Source of the DNA: Sphingopyxis sp. H053
GTDB lineage: Bacteria; Pseudomonadota; Alphaproteobacteria; Sphingomonadales; Sphingomonadaceae
NCBI RefSeq assembly: GCF_001468225.1
Contig: NZ_LNRU01000001.1
Span: 248,001-312,000 of the forward strand
Reading direction: 5' to 3'
DNA length: 64,000 bases
Shown: piece by piece, positions 41,655-51,774 of the stretch
How the letters are laid out: each line of letters begins with the position of its first letter
How positions within the stretch are numbered: the stretch's first letter is position 1
The notes under the pieces: model-generated
Database searches by the model: none
Seen by the model: the letters and a program-made list of their open reading frames with translations, nothing else
What the model was told of the DNA's origin: nothing
Program-made: the position numbers and the translations under genes

Positions 41655-41738
41655 CGTCATTCCCGCGAAGGCGGGAATCCCGCTTAGTCGCGAACGATGC
41701 AAAGAAAAAGCGGGACCCCCGCCCTCGCGGGGGTGACG
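41655..41738. repeat. intergenic palindrome, family A (copy 9, inside bio operon)
   Basis: Arms cgtcattcccgcgaaggcgg and cccgccctcgcgggggtgac, spacer gtcgcgaacgatgcaaagaa. It lies between bioD and bioA. One arm has a C for T change. It adds an in-frame false N-terminus to bioA. Confidence 0.85.
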
Positions 41739-41742
41739 AAAA

Positions 41743-42351
41743 TTAGAGGAAGTCGGCGAGGTCGAAGTTTGCGCTGAATGCGGCGGCGAGCGTTTCGCTG
41801 GTCAGCGGATCGATGATCGGCAGGCGGCCCAGGCGGCGAACGCCCGCGATGTCGGAGATGATCGCCTCGCTGTCCTCCACCGTGTCGCCGAGAAAGGCAA
41901 TTCCGTGGATCGGGACGCCGCGCGCGCTGAGCGCCTCGATCGTGAGCAGGCTGTGGTTGATCGTTCCGAGCGCGGTGCGTGCGCAGACGATGACGGGAAC
42001 CTGCCATTTCGCGAACAGGTCGGCGTAGAGCGTCGTGCGCGTCACGGGAACGAGCGCGCCGCCGGCGCCCTCGACGATGAGGTTGCCGGTTGGCGGGGTC
42101 AGCGTTTCGATGCCGATGTTAACGCCGTCAATTTCGGCGGCCAGATGCGGCGAGGCGGGGGTGATGAGGCGCCAGGCTTCGGGGTGGATCGGCACGCCCG
42201 CGAGGCGCGCGACGGCCTCGCTGTCGGTCTCTTCTTCGAGACCCGACTGGATCGGTTTCCAGTAAGGCGTGCCGGTGGCCTGTGCCAAAGCGGCGGAAAA
42301 GATGGTTTTTCCGATACCGGTATCGGTGCCGGTGACGACGAAGCGCGTCAT
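41743..42351 (-). CDS. bioD: dethiobiotin synthetase BioD
   Basis: 202 residues, ATG 42351 overlapping the stop of bioF (ATGA). P-loop GTDTGIGKT at residues 8-16; PYWKPIQSGLEEETD and NLIVEGAGGALVPVTRT complete the substrate and ATP site. Carboxylates 7,8-diaminononanoate to dethiobiotin. Slightly shorter than E. coli BioD. Confidence 0.94.
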   Translation of the reverse strand: MTRFVVTGTDTGIGKTIFSAALAQATGTPYWKPIQSGLEEETDSEAVARLAGVPIHPEAWRLITPASPHLAAEIDGVNIGIETLTPPTGNLIVEGAGGALVPVTRTTLYADLFAKWQVPVIVCARTALGTINHSLLTIEALSARGVPIHGIAFLGDTVEDSEAIISDIAGVRRLGRLPIIDPLTSETLAAAFSANFDLADFL

Positions 42352-43484
42352 GCCGCGGCCATCGCCTGCGCCAGCGCGTCGGCCATATCGTCTATGTTAT
42401 CTTCGTCAACATTGAGCGTGATCGCGATGCGGAGACGCGCGGTTCCCTGCGCCACCGTCGGTGGGCGGATGCCGCGGATGTCGAAGCCCGCGTCGCGCAG
42501 GCTTCCCGCGATGCGCATCGTGCGATCGTTGTCGCCGATGATCACGGGCAGGATCTGCGTGCCGCTGGCGGGGATGCCGAGCGGCACGAGGCGTTCGGCG
42601 GCGTGGCGGACGAGGGCGTGGAGGCGCGCCTGCCGTTCGGGCTCGTTCGCGACGATCTCGATCGCCTGACGGACGAGCCACGCCATCAAGGGCGATGGCG
42701 CGGTCGAGAAGATGAAGGGGCGGCCGCGGTTGACGATGAAGTCGGTCGCGACTGCGGGGGCACAGAGCAGCGCACCCTCGGCGCCCAAGGCCTTGCCGCA
42801 GGTGTGGAGGGTGATCAAATTGTCGCGGCGCGGCAGCGCGTGTGCGAGGCCGGTGCCGCCGGGGCCGAACACGCCGGTCGCGTGCGCTTCATCGACGACG
42901 AGCACCGCGTCGTGGCGGTCGGCGACCGCAGCGAGATCGGCGAGCGGGGCGCGGTCGCCGTCCATGCTGTAGAGGCTTTCGACCGCGATCCATGGGGTTC
43001 CGGCGCCGCCGCCCGCGCGCCAGCGGGTGATGATGTCCTCGAATGCCTGTGCGTCGTTGTGCGCGGCGGCGATGCTGCCGGCGCGGCCGAGCTTCATGCC
43101 GTCGTGCGCGCTCGCGTGGGTCAGTTCGTCGTGGACGACGAGGTCGCCGCGCTGGGGGAGCGCCGCGAACAACGCGGCGTTGGCGGCGAAACCGGTGGGG
43201 AAGAAGAGCGCGGCTTCGCTGCCATAATGGCGCGCGGCGTGCGCTTCGAGCGCCTCATGCTCGGCGTGATTGCCGCGGAGCAGGCGCGAGCCGCCCGAGC
43301 CCGCAGGAAGGCCGCGTTCGATGCCGGCGGCGAGGGCGGTGCGGAGCGCTTCGCTATCGGCGAGGCCGAGATAGTCGTTCGACGCGAAATCGCGCCCGGC
43401 GCGCGGCGCGAGGGTGCGGCGGCGGCTGTCGTGCGCGAGCGCCGCAAGGTCGGCGTGGTGGGCGATAAAAGGGGAGGTCACCAT
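42348..43484 (-). CDS. bioF: 8-amino-7-oxononanoate synthase BioF
   Basis: 378 residues from ATG 43484. PLP-dependent alpha-oxoamine synthase: pimeloyl-ACP or -CoA plus alanine. FASNDYLGLADS, GSGGSRLLRGNHAEHEALE, VVDEAHATGVFGPGGTG and PLP lysine K231 in LHTCGKALGAEGALL. The longer frame to 43532 reads palindrome copy 10 and is rejected. First gene of the local biotin operon; bioB and bioC are elsewhere. Confidence 0.95.
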   Translation of the reverse strand: MVTSPFIAHHADLAALAHDSRRRTLAPRAGRDFASNDYLGLADSEALRTALAAGIERGLPAGSGGSRLLRGNHAEHEALEAHAARHYGSEAALFFPTGFAANAALFAALPQRGDLVVHDELTHASAHDGMKLGRAGSIAAAHNDAQAFEDIITRWRAGGGAGTPWIAVESLYSMDGDRAPLADLAAVADRHDAVLVVDEAHATGVFGPGGTGLAHALPRRDNLITLHTCGKALGAEGALLCAPAVATDFIVNRGRPFIFSTAPSPLMAWLVRQAIEIVANEPERQARLHALVRHAAERLVPLGIPASGTQILPVIIGDNDRTMRIAGSLRDAGFDIRGIRPPTVAQGTARLRIAITLNVDEDNIDDMADALAQAMAAA

Positions 43485-43498
43485 CTTCTTCCTTCTCT

Positions 43499-43569
43499 CG
43501 TCATCCCCGCGAAAGCGGGAACCCAGTAGCAACGCTGGCTCGCTGGGTCCCCGCTTTCGCGGGGATGAC
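43499..43569. repeat. intergenic palindrome, family A (copy 10)
   Basis: Arms cgtcatccccgcgaaagcgg and cccgctttcgcggggatgac, spacer cccagtagcaacgctggctc; nearly the mirror of copy 1. It separates the DUF6151 gene from bioF. Confidence 0.87.
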
Positions 43570-43577
43570 GAAGTTTT

Positions 43578-44189
43578 TCAGTCTGTGCGGCTGCCGCCTC
43601 TTAGCGCCTGCCGTTCTTCGCCGGTCAGCCGGTGCGGGGTGGCGATCGGTTCGAGTGTTTTTGCGTCGAAAAGCGCGGCTTTCCGACGGTCGCCCGAGAC
43701 GATGTCCTTGATCGCCCGAATAAAAAAGCGCCGCATCAGCGTCGGCGTACCCATGCGGGGCAGATGGCTGGCGTCGCCGGTTGCGTCCTGCGTGAAGAGA
43801 TGGCCGCGTAGTGGCCCGAAGACCCGTTCGCGCCTTGCCGGATCGCAGGCGGCGGTCAGGATCGTGATGAAGGGGAGTTTGCCGTTCTTGAAGGTATTGA
43901 ACAGCGGCGTTCGGCAGCAGGCTGCATACCAGCGCAGCGTCGGCGCGTCGGTCAGGTGGAGGCAGGCGAGCCGGTCGCGGCCGGTGTCGAGGTGCATGCG
44001 CGCGCAGCGCGTCTGATAGAGCGACGTGCCGCCGTGCGCGTCGAGCAACTGCGCGTGGCCGAGATGGTGCGTGAGGTTCTGGCAATCGGTGCAGTGGCAG
44101 ACGACATGGTCGCCCTCGCCCGAAACGACGGTCATCGTTCCGGTAACGGTCCCGCAGTCGCAGGCGAAGGAGAGATCGGATGAGGTCAT
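43578..44189 (-). CDS. DUF6151 (GFA-like) protein
   Basis: 203 residues from ATG 44189. Cysteine pattern FACDCGTVTGTM and VVCHCTDCQNL resembles the zinc-binding glutathione-dependent formaldehyde-activating (GFA/CENP-V) fold; YAACCRTPLFNT and GKLPFITILTAACDP follow. Probably a zinc protein; no formaldehyde function can be claimed. It is on the same strand as, and 93 bp upstream of, bioF, separated by palindrome copy 10. Confidence 0.78.
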   Translation of the reverse strand: MTSSDLSFACDCGTVTGTMTVVSGEGDHVVCHCTDCQNLTHHLGHAQLLDAHGGTSLYQTRCARMHLDTGRDRLACLHLTDAPTLRWYAACCRTPLFNTFKNGKLPFITILTAACDPARRERVFGPLRGHLFTQDATGDASHLPRMGTPTLMRRFFIRAIKDIVSGDRRKAALFDAKTLEPIATPHRLTGEERQALRGGSRTD

Positions 44190-44266
44190 CAGCCGGCCCT
44201 AGCGCCTTGCCCGCGATTGCGGAAGGGCAGTCAGGGACAAGCCTCGCGATCATCAATTGCGGTTCC

Positions 44267-44404
44267 AATCCTCCCTGTCGCGCAGCGATGGGGAGGTGGC
44301 AGCGCGAAGCGCTGACGGAGGGGCAATGGCGCGACGTTGCTGGCCCCTCCACCACTCGCTTCGCGAGCGGTCCCCCTCCCCATGGCTTTGCCACAGGGAG
44401 GATT
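44267..44404. repeat. 138-bp intergenic inverted repeat, family B (copy 1)
   Basis: Outer arms atcctccctg and cagggaggat; inside are gcgatggggaggtggcagcg and cctccaccactcgc, then tccccctccccatggc. It folds into a branched hairpin. A second copy with the same outer arms and about 90% identity is at 60446. It ends 5 bp from the ilvC stop codon. Confidence 0.85.
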
Positions 44405-44408
44405 TCCG

Positions 44409-45541
<1,133 letters not shown>

Positions 45542-45546
45542 GTGAC

Positions 45547-46065
45547 TCAGAGCGCCTCCGACCCGCGGGCGATGGCGACGACGCCGGTGCGGCCGACCTC
45601 GACCAGCCCGCATTCGCGCATCAGCGCGATGAAGCGGTCGACCTTGTCGCTCGTCCCGGTGATTTCGAAGATGAAGCTGGTGAGCGTCGTGTCGACGACC
45701 TTCGCACGGAAGACGTCGGCCATGCGCAGCGCCTCGATCCGCTTGTCGCCGGTGCCCGCGACCTTCACGAGCGCGATTTCGCGTTCGACATGCGCTTCGC
45801 CCGCGTCGTTGAGGTCGATGACCTTGTGCACGGGGACGAGCCGGTCGAGCTGCGCGATGATCTGGTCGATGATCGGCGGCGGACCCGAGGTGACGATGGT
45901 GATGCGCGACAGCGCGTGGTCGGCGGTGATATCGGCCACCGTCAGGCTTTCGATATTATAGCCGCGCGCGGTGAACAGCCCGGTGATCTTGGCGAGCACC
46001 CCGGCTTCGTTGTCGACGGTGATGGCGAGCACGTGGCGCTCGCCGGCTTCGGTTTTGATTTTCAT
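45547..46065 (-). CDS. ilvN: acetolactate synthase small (regulatory) subunit IlvN/IlvH
   Basis: 172 residues, ATG 46065. N-terminal ACT domain (RHVLAITVDNEAGVLAKITGLFTARGYNIESLTV) that binds valine, then the C-terminal ACT-like domain ending IALMRECGLVEVGRTGVVAIARG. Activates and gives feedback inhibition to IlvB. It starts 5 bp after the ilvB stop. ilvH is an equally valid symbol. Confidence 0.94.
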   Translation of the reverse strand: MKIKTEAGERHVLAITVDNEAGVLAKITGLFTARGYNIESLTVADITADHALSRITIVTSGPPPIIDQIIAQLDRLVPVHKVIDLNDAGEAHVEREIALVKVAGTGDKRIEALRMADVFRAKVVDTTLTSFIFEITGTSDKVDRFIALMRECGLVEVGRTGVVAIARGSEAL

Positions 46066-46070
46066 ATGTT

Positions 46071-47825
46071 TTACACCAGTGCCTTGGCTTCGTCGTCCAT
46101 CGTGCCGGTAACGTCGCTCGGCTGGAGGAGCATTTCGGTGTGCGCGGCGCCCGAGGGGATCATCGGGAAGCAGTTGGCGAGCTGCGCGACGCGGCAGTCG
46201 ACGATCACCGGTCCCGGGGTCTCGATCATCTTCTTGATGCCGTCCTCGAGCTGGCCGAGATTATCGATGCGCAGGCCCGTCCACCCGTAAGCGTCGGCGA
46301 GCTTCACGAAATCGGGCAGGCTGTCCGAATAGCTGTTCGAATAGCGGCTTTCATAGGTCAGTTCCTGCCACTGGCGGACCATCCCCATCCATTCATTGTT
46401 GAGGATGAAGATCTTCACCGGCAGGCGGTACTGGCTGACCGTGCCCATTTCCTGGATGTTCATCTGCAAGCTGGCTTCGCCCGCGATGCAGATGACGAGG
46501 CGGTCGGGGTGCGCGATCTGCGCGCCGACCGAGGCGGGGAAGCCATAGCCCATCGTGCCGAGCCCGCCGCTGGTGAGCCAGCGGTTGGGCGCCGCGAAGC
46601 CGAAATGCTGCGCCGCCCACATCTGGTGCTGGCCGACCTCGGTCGTGATGATCGGGTCGAGCCCGCGCGTCGCGTCGAACAAGGCCTTCACCGCGCGCTG
46701 CGGCATGATTTCGGCGCTTGCGTCCTTCTTTTCGGGGAAGTCGAGGCAGCGCGTTGCGCGCCAGCCGTCAACGCGGCGCCACCATTCGCCCAGGTCGCGG
46801 CCGTTGTGGCCCGCCGCCTGCCAGCCCGCGATGATCGCATCGAGCGCGCGGCCGGCGTCGCCGACGATCGCGAGGTCGACGGGCACGATCTTGTTGATCG
46901 AGCTGCGGTCGATGTCGATGTGGATTTTCTTCGAATCGGGCGAGAAAGCGTCGAGGCGTCCCGTCACGCGGTCGTCGAAGCGCGCGCCGACCGCGATGAT
47001 CAGGTCGGCGCGGTTCATCGCCATATTGGCCTCGTAAGTGCCGTGCATGCCGAGCATGCCGAGCCATTTCTCGTCGTCCGACGGGAAGGCGCCGAGGCCC
47101 ATCAAGGTCGAGGTGACCGGCGCGCCGGTGAGCGCCACGAGCTGGCGCAGCGCCGCGCTGGCGTCGGGACCGGCGTTGATCACGCCGCCGCCGGTGTAGA
47201 AGATCGGGCGCTCGGCCGCGGCGATCATCGCGACCGCCGCGGCGATCGCATCGGCGTCGGGTTCGACCTGCGGGCGATAGCTTTTGTGCGCGATCTTTTC
47301 GGGGATCACATATTGGCCGGTCGCGACCTGCACATTTTTGGGGATGTCGATCACGACGGGGCCGGGGCGGCCGTGCGTCGCGATGTGGAACGCCTCGTGC
47401 ATGATCGGGCCGAGGCGGTCGGGGTCCATCACCAGATAATTATGCTTGGTGCAGTGGCGCGTGATGCCGACGGTGTCGCATTCCTGGAACGCGTCGGTGC
47501 CGATCAGCGCGGTCGACACCTGACCCGTCAGCACGACCATCGGGATCGAATCGAGCAACGCGTCGGTGATGCCGGTGACGGCGTTGGTCGCGCCGGGGCC
47601 CGAGGTCACGAGCACGACGCCGGGCTTGCCGGTCGAGCGCGCATAGCCCTCCGCCGCGTGCGTCGCCGCCTGTTCGTGGCGGACGAGAATGTGCTGGATC
47701 GTCGGGTGCTTGTAGAGCGCGTCATAGATGGGAAGGACCGCGCCGCCCGGATAGCCGAACACCGTATCGACCCCGAGGTCGACCAGCGCCTGAACCACCA
47801 TGTCGGCACCACTCATTTCCGTCAC
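46071..47825 (-). CDS. ilvB: acetolactate synthase large subunit IlvB
   Basis: 584 residues from GTG 47825, with GGAAGGAG seven bases upstream on the minus strand; ATG 47816 is an alternative. ThDP/FAD enzyme making acetolactate or acetohydroxybutyrate. GYPGGAVLPIYDALY, catalytic Glu in VRHEQAATHAAEGYAR, FAD region around RFDDRVTGRLDAFSPDSKKIHIDID, ThDP motif CIAGEASLQMNIQE to ILNNEWMGMVRQWQ. The motif has Glu where most enzymes have Asp (GDA/GDG), a metal-ligand change. A terminator-like hairpin lies just before the ribosome site. Confidence 0.95.
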   Translation of the reverse strand: MTEMSGADMVVQALVDLGVDTVFGYPGGAVLPIYDALYKHPTIQHILVRHEQAATHAAEGYARSTGKPGVVLVTSGPGATNAVTGITDALLDSIPMVVLTGQVSTALIGTDAFQECDTVGITRHCTKHNYLVMDPDRLGPIMHEAFHIATHGRPGPVVIDIPKNVQVATGQYVIPEKIAHKSYRPQVEPDADAIAAAVAMIAAAERPIFYTGGGVINAGPDASAALRQLVALTGAPVTSTLMGLGAFPSDDEKWLGMLGMHGTYEANMAMNRADLIIAVGARFDDRVTGRLDAFSPDSKKIHIDIDRSSINKIVPVDLAIVGDAGRALDAIIAGWQAAGHNGRDLGEWWRRVDGWRATRCLDFPEKKDASAEIMPQRAVKALFDATRGLDPIITTEVGQHQMWAAQHFGFAAPNRWLTSGGLGTMGYGFPASVGAQIAHPDRLVICIAGEASLQMNIQEMGTVSQYRLPVKIFILNNEWMGMVRQWQELTYESRYSNSYSDSLPDFVKLADAYGWTGLRIDNLGQLEDGIKKMIETPGPVIVDCRVAQLANCFPMIPSGAAHTEMLLQPSDVTGTMDDEAKALV

Positions 47826-47841
47826 GACGAAACTCCTTCCA

Positions 47842-47871
47842 AACACAAAAAGGCAGCGCCTTGTGCGCTGC
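47842..47871 (-). terminator. intrinsic terminator immediately upstream of ilvB
   Basis: On the minus strand GCAGCGC-ACAAG-GCGCTGC is followed by CTTTTTGTGTTT, then the ilvB ribosome site GGAAGGAG two bases on. It lies 30 bp past the miaA stop. It could end miaA transcripts or serve as an attenuator for ilvBNC, because it also lies downstream of the likely ilvB promoter. Confidence 0.75.
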
Positions 47872-47883
47872 AACAGGGTGCGG

Positions 47884-47912
47884 GCAATAGGTGTATGATT
47901 CTAACCTGTCAA
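47884..47912 (-). promoter_or_regulatory. candidate ilvB promoter
   Basis: TTGACA (47907-47912), 17-bp spacer, TATTGC (47884-47889) on the minus strand, overlapping the last codons of miaA. Expected start near 47877, only a few bases before the terminator hairpin. The -35 is perfect, the -10 moderate. Confidence 0.45.
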
Positions 47913-48875
47913 CAGCTTATCACGTAATATTATTGCTAATTCCTTGATGGAATCGATGTTTAATGACTCGGTGTGGCGCGGCCAGTCAGCGGGCGGCTGG
48001 TTGCGGAACCACGTATATTGGCGTTTTGCATATTGGCGCGTCGCGGCCTGCGTCAGCTCGAGCGCCTCGGCGCGGGTGATTTCGCCGCCGAGGTGGCTTG
48101 CAATCTGCGGCACACCGATCGCGCGCATCGCGGGGAGGTCGGGGTCGAGACCGCGTGCGAGCAGGGCTTTGGCCTCCTCGACCGCGCCGCGTTCGAACAT
48201 CTGGACGAGGCGCGCGTCGCAGCGGTCGCGCAGCCATTCGCGCGGGGGCAGGAGGACCAGCGGGGCGAGCGCGATCTCATCGGCGATGCCGCCCGCGATC
48301 GCCTGCTGCCAGTCGGCGAGGGTACGGCCGGTCGAGCGCACGACCTCGAGCGCGCGCGCGACGCGGGTGGTGTCGGCGGGGTTGAGGCGCGCGGCGGCTT
48401 GCGCGTCGGCGGCGGCGAGCGCGGCGTGCGCGTCGGCGACGGGGAGCGCGCGGACGGCCTCGCGAATGTCGGGGTCGATCTCGGGCACCGGCGCGATACC
48501 GTGGAGCAGGGTGCGCATGTGCAGGCCGGTGCCGCCGACGAGGATGGGGACTTGCCCCGCGGCGTGCGCGTCGGCGATGACGCCGCGCGCCTCGTCCGCC
48601 CAGCGCACGGCATTATGCGCGTCGGCGGCGTCGATGTGGCCGAAGAGGCGGTGGGATATGCCGTCCATCTCCGCATCGGTCGGCCGCGCCGAGAGGATGC
48701 TAAGGTCGGCATAGACCTGGCTCGCGTCGGCGTTGACAACGAGCGCGTCCCGGCCTGTCCCGCAAAGAGATTTTGCGAGCGCGACCGCCAAAGCGCTCTT
48801 GCCGCTGGCGGTGGGTCCGGCGATAAGTGCCACGGGAGGCCGCGTCCTGGCGGTCGAGAAAGAAGGAGATGCCAT
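47901..48875 (-). CDS. miaA: tRNA dimethylallyltransferase MiaA
   Basis: 324 residues if started at ATG 48875. Adds an isopentenyl group to A37 of tRNAs reading UNN codons. P-loop [76 protein letters not shown] and the C-terminal [23 protein letters not shown] 48875 overlaps the ATG of the divergent serB (CATG) and has no ribosome site on this strand; GTG 48833 is a shorter alternative. The frame continues upstream through serB but without similarity. Confidence 0.92.
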   Translation of the reverse strand: MASPSFSTARTRPPVALIAGPTASGKSALAVALAKSLCGTGRDALVVNADASQVYADLSILSARPTDAEMDGISHRLFGHIDAADAHNAVRWADEARGVIADAHAAGQVPILVGGTGLHMRTLLHGIAPVPEIDPDIREAVRALPVADAHAALAAADAQAAARLNPADTTRVARALEVVRSTGRTLADWQQAIAGGIADEIALAPLVLLPPREWLRDRCDARLVQMFERGAVEEAKALLARGLDPDLPAMRAIGVPQIASHLGGEITRAEALELTQAATRQYAKRQYTWFRNQPPADWPRHTESLNIDSIKELAIILRDKLLTG

Positions 48876-49758
48876 GTTCGTCGCGACGCTGATAGCAGCA
48901 GGAAAGCTGACCGACGAGGTGGTTCGCGAAGGGATCGACCGGCTCGCCGCGACGGGGCACGATGTCGGTGCCCCGCACTGGATCGACGAGCATGACGCGG
49001 CCGACATCGTATTCCACGGCAGCCTGGTGAGCGCGCGCAAGGAACTGGCGCTGATGGACCATGGCTCGCTCGACATCGTCGTCCAGCCGCTGGGCGACCG
49101 GACGAAGAAGCTGATCATCGCCGACATGGATTCGACGATGATCACCGTCGAATGCATCGACGAACTCGCCGATTATGCGGGGCTGAAGCCGCAGATCGCG
49201 GCGATCACCGAGCGTGCGATGCGCGGCGAACTCGATTTCCGCGCCGCGCTCGAGGAACGCGTCGGATTGCTCGCGGGGATGCCCGAGGCGACCTTGGCCG
49301 ACTGCCGCATGGAGCGCGTGCGGCTGACGCGCGGCGCGCGGACGCTGGTGCAGACGATGAAGGCGCATGGCGCGCACTCGATCCTGATCTCGGGCGGCTT
49401 CACCGCCTTTGCCGGCCCGGTGGGCGAGGCGATCGGGTTCGACAAGGTCGTCGCGAACGAGCTGGAGATCGCGGGCGGCAAGCTGACCGGCAAGGTGCGC
49501 GAGCCGATCGTCGACAGCAAAACGAAATTGGAGACGCTGAAGGCCGAGGCGGCGAAACACGGCCTGCCGCTCGCCGAGACGTTGGCGGTCGGCGACGGCG
49601 CGAACGACATTCCGATGATCACCTCGGCGGGACTGGGGATCGGCTATTACCCGCACCCCGCGGCGGGCGAGGCGGCGGCGGCGGTGATCCGGCATCATGA
49701 TTTGACGGCCTTGCTGTGGGCGCAGGGTTATCCGCGGCGGAGCTGGGTGCTGGGGTAG
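48874..49758 (+). CDS. serB: phosphoserine phosphatase SerB
   Basis: 294 residues, ATG 48874 with AGAAGGAGATGCC upstream. HAD-family enzyme, last step of serine synthesis. Nucleophile and acid D84 and D86 in [58 protein letters not shown] for Mg. N-terminal 75 residues are an ACT-like domain. The start codon overlaps that of miaA on the other strand. Confidence 0.94.
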   Translation: MFVATLIAAGKLTDEVVREGIDRLAATGHDVGAPHWIDEHDAADIVFHGSLVSARKELALMDHGSLDIVVQPLGDRTKKLIIADMDSTMITVECIDELADYAGLKPQIAAITERAMRGELDFRAALEERVGLLAGMPEATLADCRMERVRLTRGARTLVQTMKAHGAHSILISGGFTAFAGPVGEAIGFDKVVANELEIAGGKLTGKVREPIVDSKTKLETLKAEAAKHGLPLAETLAVGDGANDIPMITSAGLGIGYYPHPAAGEAAAAVIRHHDLTALLWAQGYPRRSWVLG

Positions 49759-49798
49759 GGCGGGGCGCTTTCGGCTTGTCGTCGACATAAACCGGCAT

Positions 49799-49931
49799 CG
49801 TCACCCCGGACTTGATCCGGGGTCCCGCTTGCTACTCAAACGGGCGAGTCGAACAAACCTGCCAGTTGGTTGCCGCGCTCCATCTTCGATGGATGGAAAA
49901 AGCGGGACCCCGGGTCAAGCCCGGGGTGACG
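49799..49931. repeat. intergenic palindrome, family A variant (copy 12)
   Basis: Long form: arms cgtcaccccggacttgatcc and gggtcaagcccggggtgacg with a spacer of about 75 bp containing a small hairpin (ccatcttcgatgg). It lies between serB and the DUF2200 gene. Confidence 0.82.
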
Positions 49932-49971
49932 AAAAGGGTCGGGGCAGATTGTTGCGAAATGTGGAGGGCGT

Positions 49972-50322
49972 ATGGCGAAGCACCGCATCTATTCAATGAG
50001 CGTCGCGAGCGTTTATCCGCATTATATCGCCAAGGCGGAGAAGAAGGGGCGGACCAAGGCCGAGGTCGACGAGATTATTCGCTGGCTGACGGGATATAGC
50101 CAGGCGGCGCTCGAGGGCGAGCTGGCGAAGGGGACGAACTTCGAGGATTTCTTTGGCGGGGCGCCGAAGCTGAATCCGGCGCGCGAGCTGATCACCGGGG
50201 TGATTTGCGGCATCCAGGTCGAGAATATCGAGGATCCGTTGATGAAGGAGATCCGCTATCTCGACAAGCTGATCGACGAACTCGCGCGGGGCAAGAAGAT
50301 GGAGAAGATCTTGCGGAGCTGA
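49972..50322 (+). CDS. DUF2200 domain protein
   Basis: 116 residues, ATG 49972. [43 protein letters not shown] and [49 protein letters not shown] are the DUF2200 signature, a small alpha-helical family often linked to stress loci. Function unknown. Single gene. Confidence 0.9.
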   Translation: MAKHRIYSMSVASVYPHYIAKAEKKGRTKAEVDEIIRWLTGYSQAALEGELAKGTNFEDFFGGAPKLNPARELITGVICGIQVENIEDPLMKEIRYLDKLIDELARGKKMEKILRS

Positions 50323-50481
50323 TCACGAACGATGACGTGATCGCGCGCTTTATCCTGCCAGTATTAACGATGTTAACATTGCTGTCGGGCAAATGCGGTC
50401 GATGTTTACGTCGTCAACACTGGTGCGGAAATTGATGTCGGCGCGGTGATCCGGCGCGGGCGCGGCGCCGACGGATTGGCG

Positions 50482-50688
50482 TCAGTCCTTGGTCTTGACC
50501 TTTACCCACACATGGACCGTCGCGGCGAATTTGCCGGGTTCGGGTTTGGCCACGTCGATCCGCTCGGCGGTGACGAGTTCGCCGGTGGCGAGGTTGAAGC
50601 TGGCCCAGGGTTTCGGCATGCGGCCGAAGGTCATTTTCTGGATCGGCTGGCCGGTGGCGGTGTTCATGATTGTTGCGGTGATACCCAT
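50482..50688 (-). CDS. small uncharacterised protein
   Basis: 68 residues from ATG 50688. Beta-strand pattern (MGITATIMNTATGQPIQKMTFGR, TGELVTAERIDVAKPEPGKFAATVHVWVKVKTKD), lysine-rich, no signal peptide. Composition looks coding (low Arg, regular hydrophobic spacing). No family recognised. No clear ribosome site. Confidence 0.5.
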   Translation of the reverse strand: MGITATIMNTATGQPIQKMTFGRMPKPWASFNLATGELVTAERIDVAKPEPGKFAATVHVWVKVKTKD

Positions 50689-50742
50689 GGCGGCCGGGTA
50701 GCGGCAGCGCGATGATTCTGTCCAGTGGGGAAAGCGGGATGG

Positions 50743-51618
50743 TTATGCGGTCGCGGCGATTTCATCGATCAGCCAGCCGCGGAAGCGCAGCATCGCGTCG
50801 TTTTCGGGGCGCGACATCAGGCGGGTGAGCCAGTAGCGGCCGGCGTCGATCGTGACCGCGAAGGGCTGGACGAGCAGCTCGGCGGCGAGTTCGCGGGTGA
50901 ACATCGCCGGGGGCGCGAGCGCGACGCCCTGACCTGCCGCCGCCGCGGTCGCCATCAAGGCTGAGCTGTCGAAGACGGGACCGCGGAGGACGGGGACGGG
51001 CACGCCCGCGGCGGCGAACCAGAGCGCCCATTCGTCGGCGCGGTACGAACGCAGCAGGCGTTCGTGGATCAGGTCGGCGGGGGTCTTGAGGCGCGCGGCG
51101 ATCGCGGGGGCGCAGACCGGCGCCATCGGCGCGGCGAGCAAAGGTTCGGCATGGGTGCCGTGCCAGGCGCCGTCGCCGAAGCGGATCGCATAGTCGAGCG
51201 CCTCGCCCGCGAGATCGACGCGGTTGTTGTTCGTCGAGATGCGCAGGTCGATCGCGGGGTGCAGGCGCGCGAAGGCGTCGAGGCGCGGGAGCAGCCAGCC
51301 GGTCGCGAAGGTGCCGACCACGCCGACCTTGAGCGCCTCACGGAAGCGGCCGCCCGCATATTGGTCGAGCGTCGCGGCGACACGGTCGAAGGCATCGGCG
51401 ACGACGGGGACGAGCGCATGCCCCTCGTCGGTGAGTGCGAGGCCGCGCGGCAGGCGGTGGAAGAGGCGCGTGCCGAGACGGCGTTCGAGCTGCGCGACCT
51501 GATGGCTGACCGCGCCCTGGCTGACGCAGAGCTCGATCGCGGCGCGGGTGAAGTTGAGGTGGCGCGCCGCGGCCTCGAAGGCGCGGAGGGCGTTGAGGGG
51601 GAGTTGGGCGCGGTCCAT
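50743..51618 (-). CDS. AmpR-like LysR-family regulator
   Basis: 291 residues, ATG 51618. N-terminal winged HTH LPLNALRAFEAAARHLNFTRAAIELCVSQGAVSHQVAQLERRLG and RLPRGLALTDEGHALVPVVADAFDRVA match AmpR/GcvA-type LTTRs closely; the C-terminal effector domain follows (TFATGWLLPRLDAFARLHPAIDLRIST). It is divergent from a metallo-beta-lactamase gene, the classic AmpR arrangement, so it probably activates that gene in response to muropeptides or a related signal. An effector is not proven. Confidence 0.85.
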   Translation of the reverse strand: MDRAQLPLNALRAFEAAARHLNFTRAAIELCVSQGAVSHQVAQLERRLGTRLFHRLPRGLALTDEGHALVPVVADAFDRVAATLDQYAGGRFREALKVGVVGTFATGWLLPRLDAFARLHPAIDLRISTNNNRVDLAGEALDYAIRFGDGAWHGTHAEPLLAAPMAPVCAPAIAARLKTPADLIHERLLRSYRADEWALWFAAAGVPVPVLRGPVFDSSALMATAAAAGQGVALAPPAMFTRELAAELLVQPFAVTIDAGRYWLTRLMSRPENDAMLRFRGWLIDEIAATA

Positions 51619-51649
51619 TGGGCTTCCTGTATTGTGATATGGCCTGCCT

Positions 51650-51747
51650 CGTCATCCCGGACCCTTCGACTGGCTCAGGACAGGCTTGATCCGGGATCCA
51701 TGGCCCGACGGCGGCGCGAGTGGACCCGGATCAAGTCCGGGGTGACG
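51650..51747. repeat. intergenic palindrome, family A variant (copy 13)
   Basis: Arms gtcatcccggacccttcgac and gacccggatcaagtccgggg, ending ggtgacg. It carries an extra inset (ttcgactggctcaggacagg), itself a short palindromic motif frequent in such genomes. It lies between the AmpR-like gene and its divergent target and pushes the operator towards the beta-lactamase side. Confidence 0.75.
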
Positions 51748-51774
51748 AAAGCTTTGGGAGAAATGTATGAAAAA

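Noticed and set aside
46140-47927. 595-codon plus-strand frame antisense to ilvB
   Set aside because: Antisense shadow of a full-length acetolactate synthase gene.
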